DNA of 7,997 nt from DASSHC01 sp035693105. Lineage in GTDB: Bacteria; Chloroflexota; Chloroflexia; Thermomicrobiales; Thermomicrobiaceae. Shown one piece after another: positions 6,679 through 7,997 of the stretch. Under the pieces are notes generated by a model that was given only the letters and a program-made list of their open reading frames with translations, searched no databases and was not told the origin of the DNA. Each line of letters begins with the position of its first letter. Within the stretch, counting starts at the first letter, position 1. A program made the position numbers and the translations under genes. The DNA lies in contig DASSHC010000071.1 in the NCBI GenBank assembly GCA_035693105.1, forward strand, positions 1 through 7,997. Reading direction: 5' to 3'.

Positions 6679-6869
6679 CGATCAACGGCAAGCCGGCGCG
6701 GGTCGAGGGCGTGAGCACGGTCGCCGAGCTGATCGCGGCGCGTGGGCTGAAGCAGGGGCTGGTGGCGGTCGAGCAGAACGGCGAGATCGTGCCGCGCGAG
6801 GAGTTCGCCCGGCGGGGGCTGCGCCCCGGCGACCGGCTGGAGATCGTTCACTTCGTCGGCGGCGGCTGA
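6669..6869 (+). CDS. thiS: Sulfur carrier protein ThiS
   Basis: Ubiquitin-like sulfur carrier. Its C-terminal Gly-Gly is adenylated by ThiF and turned into a thiocarboxylate that donates sulfur to ThiG. 66 residues, the typical size. MELTINGKPARV opens the first beta-hairpin, VAVEQNGEIVPREEF at 32-46 is the usual ThiS core, GDRLEIVHFVGG at 54-65 closes the fold, and the chain ends in Gly-Gly-Gly with no extension, as required. It starts inside the end of tenI (10-base overlap) with GAGGAG at 6655-6660, eight bases before the ATG. Its last 22 bases overlap the 3' end of the opposing ATL gene. ThiF must be encoded elsewhere. Confidence 0.95.
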   Translation: MELTINGKPARVEGVSTVAELIAARGLKQGLVAVEQNGEIVPREEFARRGLRPGDRLEIVHFVGGG

Positions 6870-7237
6870 AGCGGCAGCTGCACCGGCCTGTCCGGCTCCC
6901 AGAGGTGCCGCGCCAGGTCGACCTGAAACTCTTCCACGAAGGTGACGCCTTCCTCCTCCAACAGCGCCCGCATCACCGCCGGATGCCCCCAGGACCAGCC
7001 GCCGGTCAACTCGCCGTTGCGGTTGACCACCCGATGCGCCACGTCCGAGATGTCGGGCGGGGAGTTGTGTAGCGCCCAGCCGACCATGCGCGCCGAGCGC
7101 GGCGCGCCGACCGCTCGCGCGATCCGGCCGTAGGTGGTGACCTTGCCGCGGGGGATGCGTCGCACCACGGCGAAGACCTGCTCGACGAAGCGGCTCTCTT
7201 CACCCGGAGTCAGGCCGGACTCGGATTGCTCCCCCAT
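6848..7237 (-). CDS. Alkyltransferase-like (ATL) DNA-binding protein, MGMT family without active-site Cys
   Basis: Resembles the DNA-binding domain of O6-alkylguanine-DNA alkyltransferases. Proteins of this type bind O6-alkylguanine lesions and flag them for nucleotide excision repair, without removing the alkyl group. 129 residues, the typical ATL length. Seen: IPRGKVTTYGRIARAVG at 28-44, with Tyr36 in the base-flipping Tyr position; PRSARMVGWAL at 46-56, with Arg50 in the arginine-finger position of the recognition helix; and VAHRVVNRNGELTGG at 66-80, where Ala67 replaces the Cys of PCHRV, so methyl transfer is not possible. E. coli YbaZ has Trp at this site; Ala-bearing relatives also exist. 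The C-terminal EFQVDLARHLWEP is also typical of this subgroup. Start: ATG at 7237, overlapping the DinB-family stop by one base, with AAGGA nearby. A much longer open frame upstream of this ATG is a shadow across the DinB gene. Confidence 0.9.
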   Translation of the reverse strand: MGEQSESGLTPGEESRFVEQVFAVVRRIPRGKVTTYGRIARAVGAPRSARMVGWALHNSPPDISDVAHRVVNRNGELTGGWSWGHPAVMRALLEEEGVTFVEEFQVDLARHLWEPDRPVQLPLQPPPTK

Positions 7238-7713
7238 CAGCCGTCCTTCGGCGCGAAGTCGCGCAGGTACCAGGAGAGATCGAGGTCGTCGGGCGAGTGG
7301 CCATAGTGGGTGAGGAGCATGGCGGCCTCGCTGCGGTGCTGCGTGCCGTGGTTGGCCAGGTGAACTAGCGTCTGCCAGAGGGTCAGCGTCCGCACCGGCC
7401 GCTCCAGGTCGTCCTCCGCGAGGCTGTCGAGGAAGGTTTGCAGTGCATCGGCCTCGATGCGCCAACGTTCGGTTAGCGCGGCCAGCGCGCCGAACTCCTC
7501 CGGTCGCAGCTCTTCGTCGGGCTTGCCCTCCCAGCGCAGGCGCCAGCCGCGCATCGAGTCGACGATGTGGGTGAGCGTCTGGCGCACGCCCGGACCACCC
7601 AGCGGTGAGGGCGAGGTGAACTGCTGCTGGGTCAGCCCCCTGCCCGCGTCGAGGATGCGCCCGGTGGCCCAGCGGTCGTAGGCGTAGAGCGTCTTGATGT
7701 CGGACAGGCGCAT
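7237..7713 (-). CDS. DinB-family (four-helix bundle) putative metalloprotein
   Basis: Member of the DinB/YfiT-like four-helix-bundle family, 158 residues, cytosolic. The family includes B. subtilis DinB (damage-inducible) and thiol-dependent transferases; the reaction of this member is unknown. Seen: LYAYDRWATGRILDAGRGL at 9-27 (the typical first helix), His49 in LTHIVDSMRGW, and His122 and His126 in NHGTQHRSE. Together these make the three-His metal site. GHSPDDLDLSWYL at 138-150 is the usual end. The start chosen is ATG at 7713, where the conserved helix begins, with GGGAAGG about ten bases upstream. An in-frame GTG at 7779 would add 22 poorly conserved residues and lies at the predicted transcription start. 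It forms a coupled pair (TGATG) with the ATL gene, which suggests a shared role in alkylation or thiol stress; this is inference. Confidence 0.88.
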   Translation of the reverse strand: MRLSDIKTLYAYDRWATGRILDAGRGLTQQQFTSPSPLGGPGVRQTLTHIVDSMRGWRLRWEGKPDEELRPEEFGALAALTERWRIEADALQTFLDSLAEDDLERPVRTLTLWQTLVHLANHGTQHRSEAAMLLTHYGHSPDDLDLSWYLRDFAPKDG

Positions 7714-7782
7714 GTGAGCCAAGCCTTCCCGATGCTCGTTGTGCGACACACCACGAGCGCGGCGCGTGCTCTGGTGCACACG

Positions 7783-7788
7783 ATTCTA
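7783..7788 (-). promoter_or_regulatory. Candidate -10 box of the dinB-ATL pair
   Basis: On the minus strand TAGAAT (five of six consensus bases) would start transcription near 7776, giving a leader of about 63 nt to the ATG at 7713. No good -35 box is found 16-18 bp upstream. It supports the shorter DinB start. Confidence 0.35.
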
Positions 7789-7850
7789 CCCCGTGATGCG
7801 AGGTGCTTGGCGTCGGCTGCGGCGGTGGAATGGCCCTTCGCCCCCTCCTT

Positions 7851-7970
7851 GTCATCCTAAGCCGCAGCCGAAGGATCTCCTCTGCCTTGCAGCGCCGCTC
7901 GTGCTCCACGATCAGGAGAGATCCCTTCGACAAGCTCACGGCAGGCTTTTCGGCTGCGGCTCAGGATGAC
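7851..7970. repeat. Imperfect inverted repeat, 20-nt arms (dispersed palindromic repeat family, copy B)
   Basis: GTCATCCTAAGCCGCAGCCG (7851-7870) is repeated inverted at 7951-7970 with 19 of 20 matches, around an 80-nt middle. The middle holds a second, shorter inverted match: CGAAGGATCTCC (7869-7880) against GGAGAGATCCCTTCG (7915-7929). The GTCATCC start and GGATC core match the arms of copy A (3304-3420). A degraded extra outer end, CTCAGGACGACA at 7979-7990, copies CTCAGGATGACA at 7960-7971 with one change. The stretch 7780-7997 contains no credible gene. Confidence 0.75.
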
Positions 7971-7997
7971 ACGGGGGGCTCAGGACGACAAAGGTGG

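Noticed and set aside
6848..7939. Long 363-codon minus-strand open frame ending in the ATL domain
   Set aside because: Only the last 129 codons resemble a protein family. The upstream part is out of frame with, and overlies, the DinB gene, is Arg/Pro/Ala-rich, and begins in the repeat. The real start is the coupled ATG at 7237.

Overview
This is a GC-rich bacterial window with compact, mostly overlapping genes. The gene set, the GC content and the dispersed palindromic repeats resemble Thermomicrobia-type Chloroflexota (Sphaerobacter-like). That placement is a guess from style, not from a marker gene.

Layout, left to right. (1) 1-1122, minus strand: a gamma-family PLP enzyme of Cys/Met metabolism, cut by the left window edge, with a good sigma70-type promoter inside a long inverted repeat. 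(2) 1306-2811, minus strand: a 14-helix DHA2-type (EmrB/QacA-like) drug efflux transporter. (3) 2812-3080: a divergent intergenic region with an operator-like palindrome, leading to a 48-residue cysteine-rich single-pass membrane protein (3081-3227, plus strand). (4) 3228-3557: no gene; it holds an imperfect inverted repeat with 27-nt arms and a candidate promoter. (5) 3560-3712: a TPP riboswitch followed by an intrinsic terminator. (6) 3747-6869, plus strand: a tightly coupled thiamin operon, thiD-thiG-thiE-tenI-thiS. (7) 6848-7713, minus strand: a two-gene unit running into the operon tail to tail, a DinB-family metalloprotein and an alkyltransferase-like (ATL) DNA-binding protein. (8) 7780-7997: no gene; a second member of the same palindromic repeat family.

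How the genes work together: the riboswitch senses thiamin pyrophosphate and, through the terminator, should switch off the whole operon. ThiS carries sulfur to ThiG, which makes the thiazole. TenI aromatises (tautomerises) the product, ThiD supplies the pyrimidine diphosphate, and ThiE joins the halves. The operon is not a complete pathway: thiC, thiF, a glycine oxidase or tyrosine lyase (thiO/thiH) and thiL are not in the window. Two adjacent ThiE-fold genes, which an automatic annotation would probably both call thiamine-phosphate synthase, can be told apart by active-site residues. The second has the TenI histidine and is best called a thiazole tautomerase.

I saw no CRISPR array, tRNA, rRNA, transposase or obviously novel multi-gene defence system. 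The least explained items are the small Cys-rich membrane protein, the dyad wrapped around the PLP-enzyme promoter, and the repeat family.
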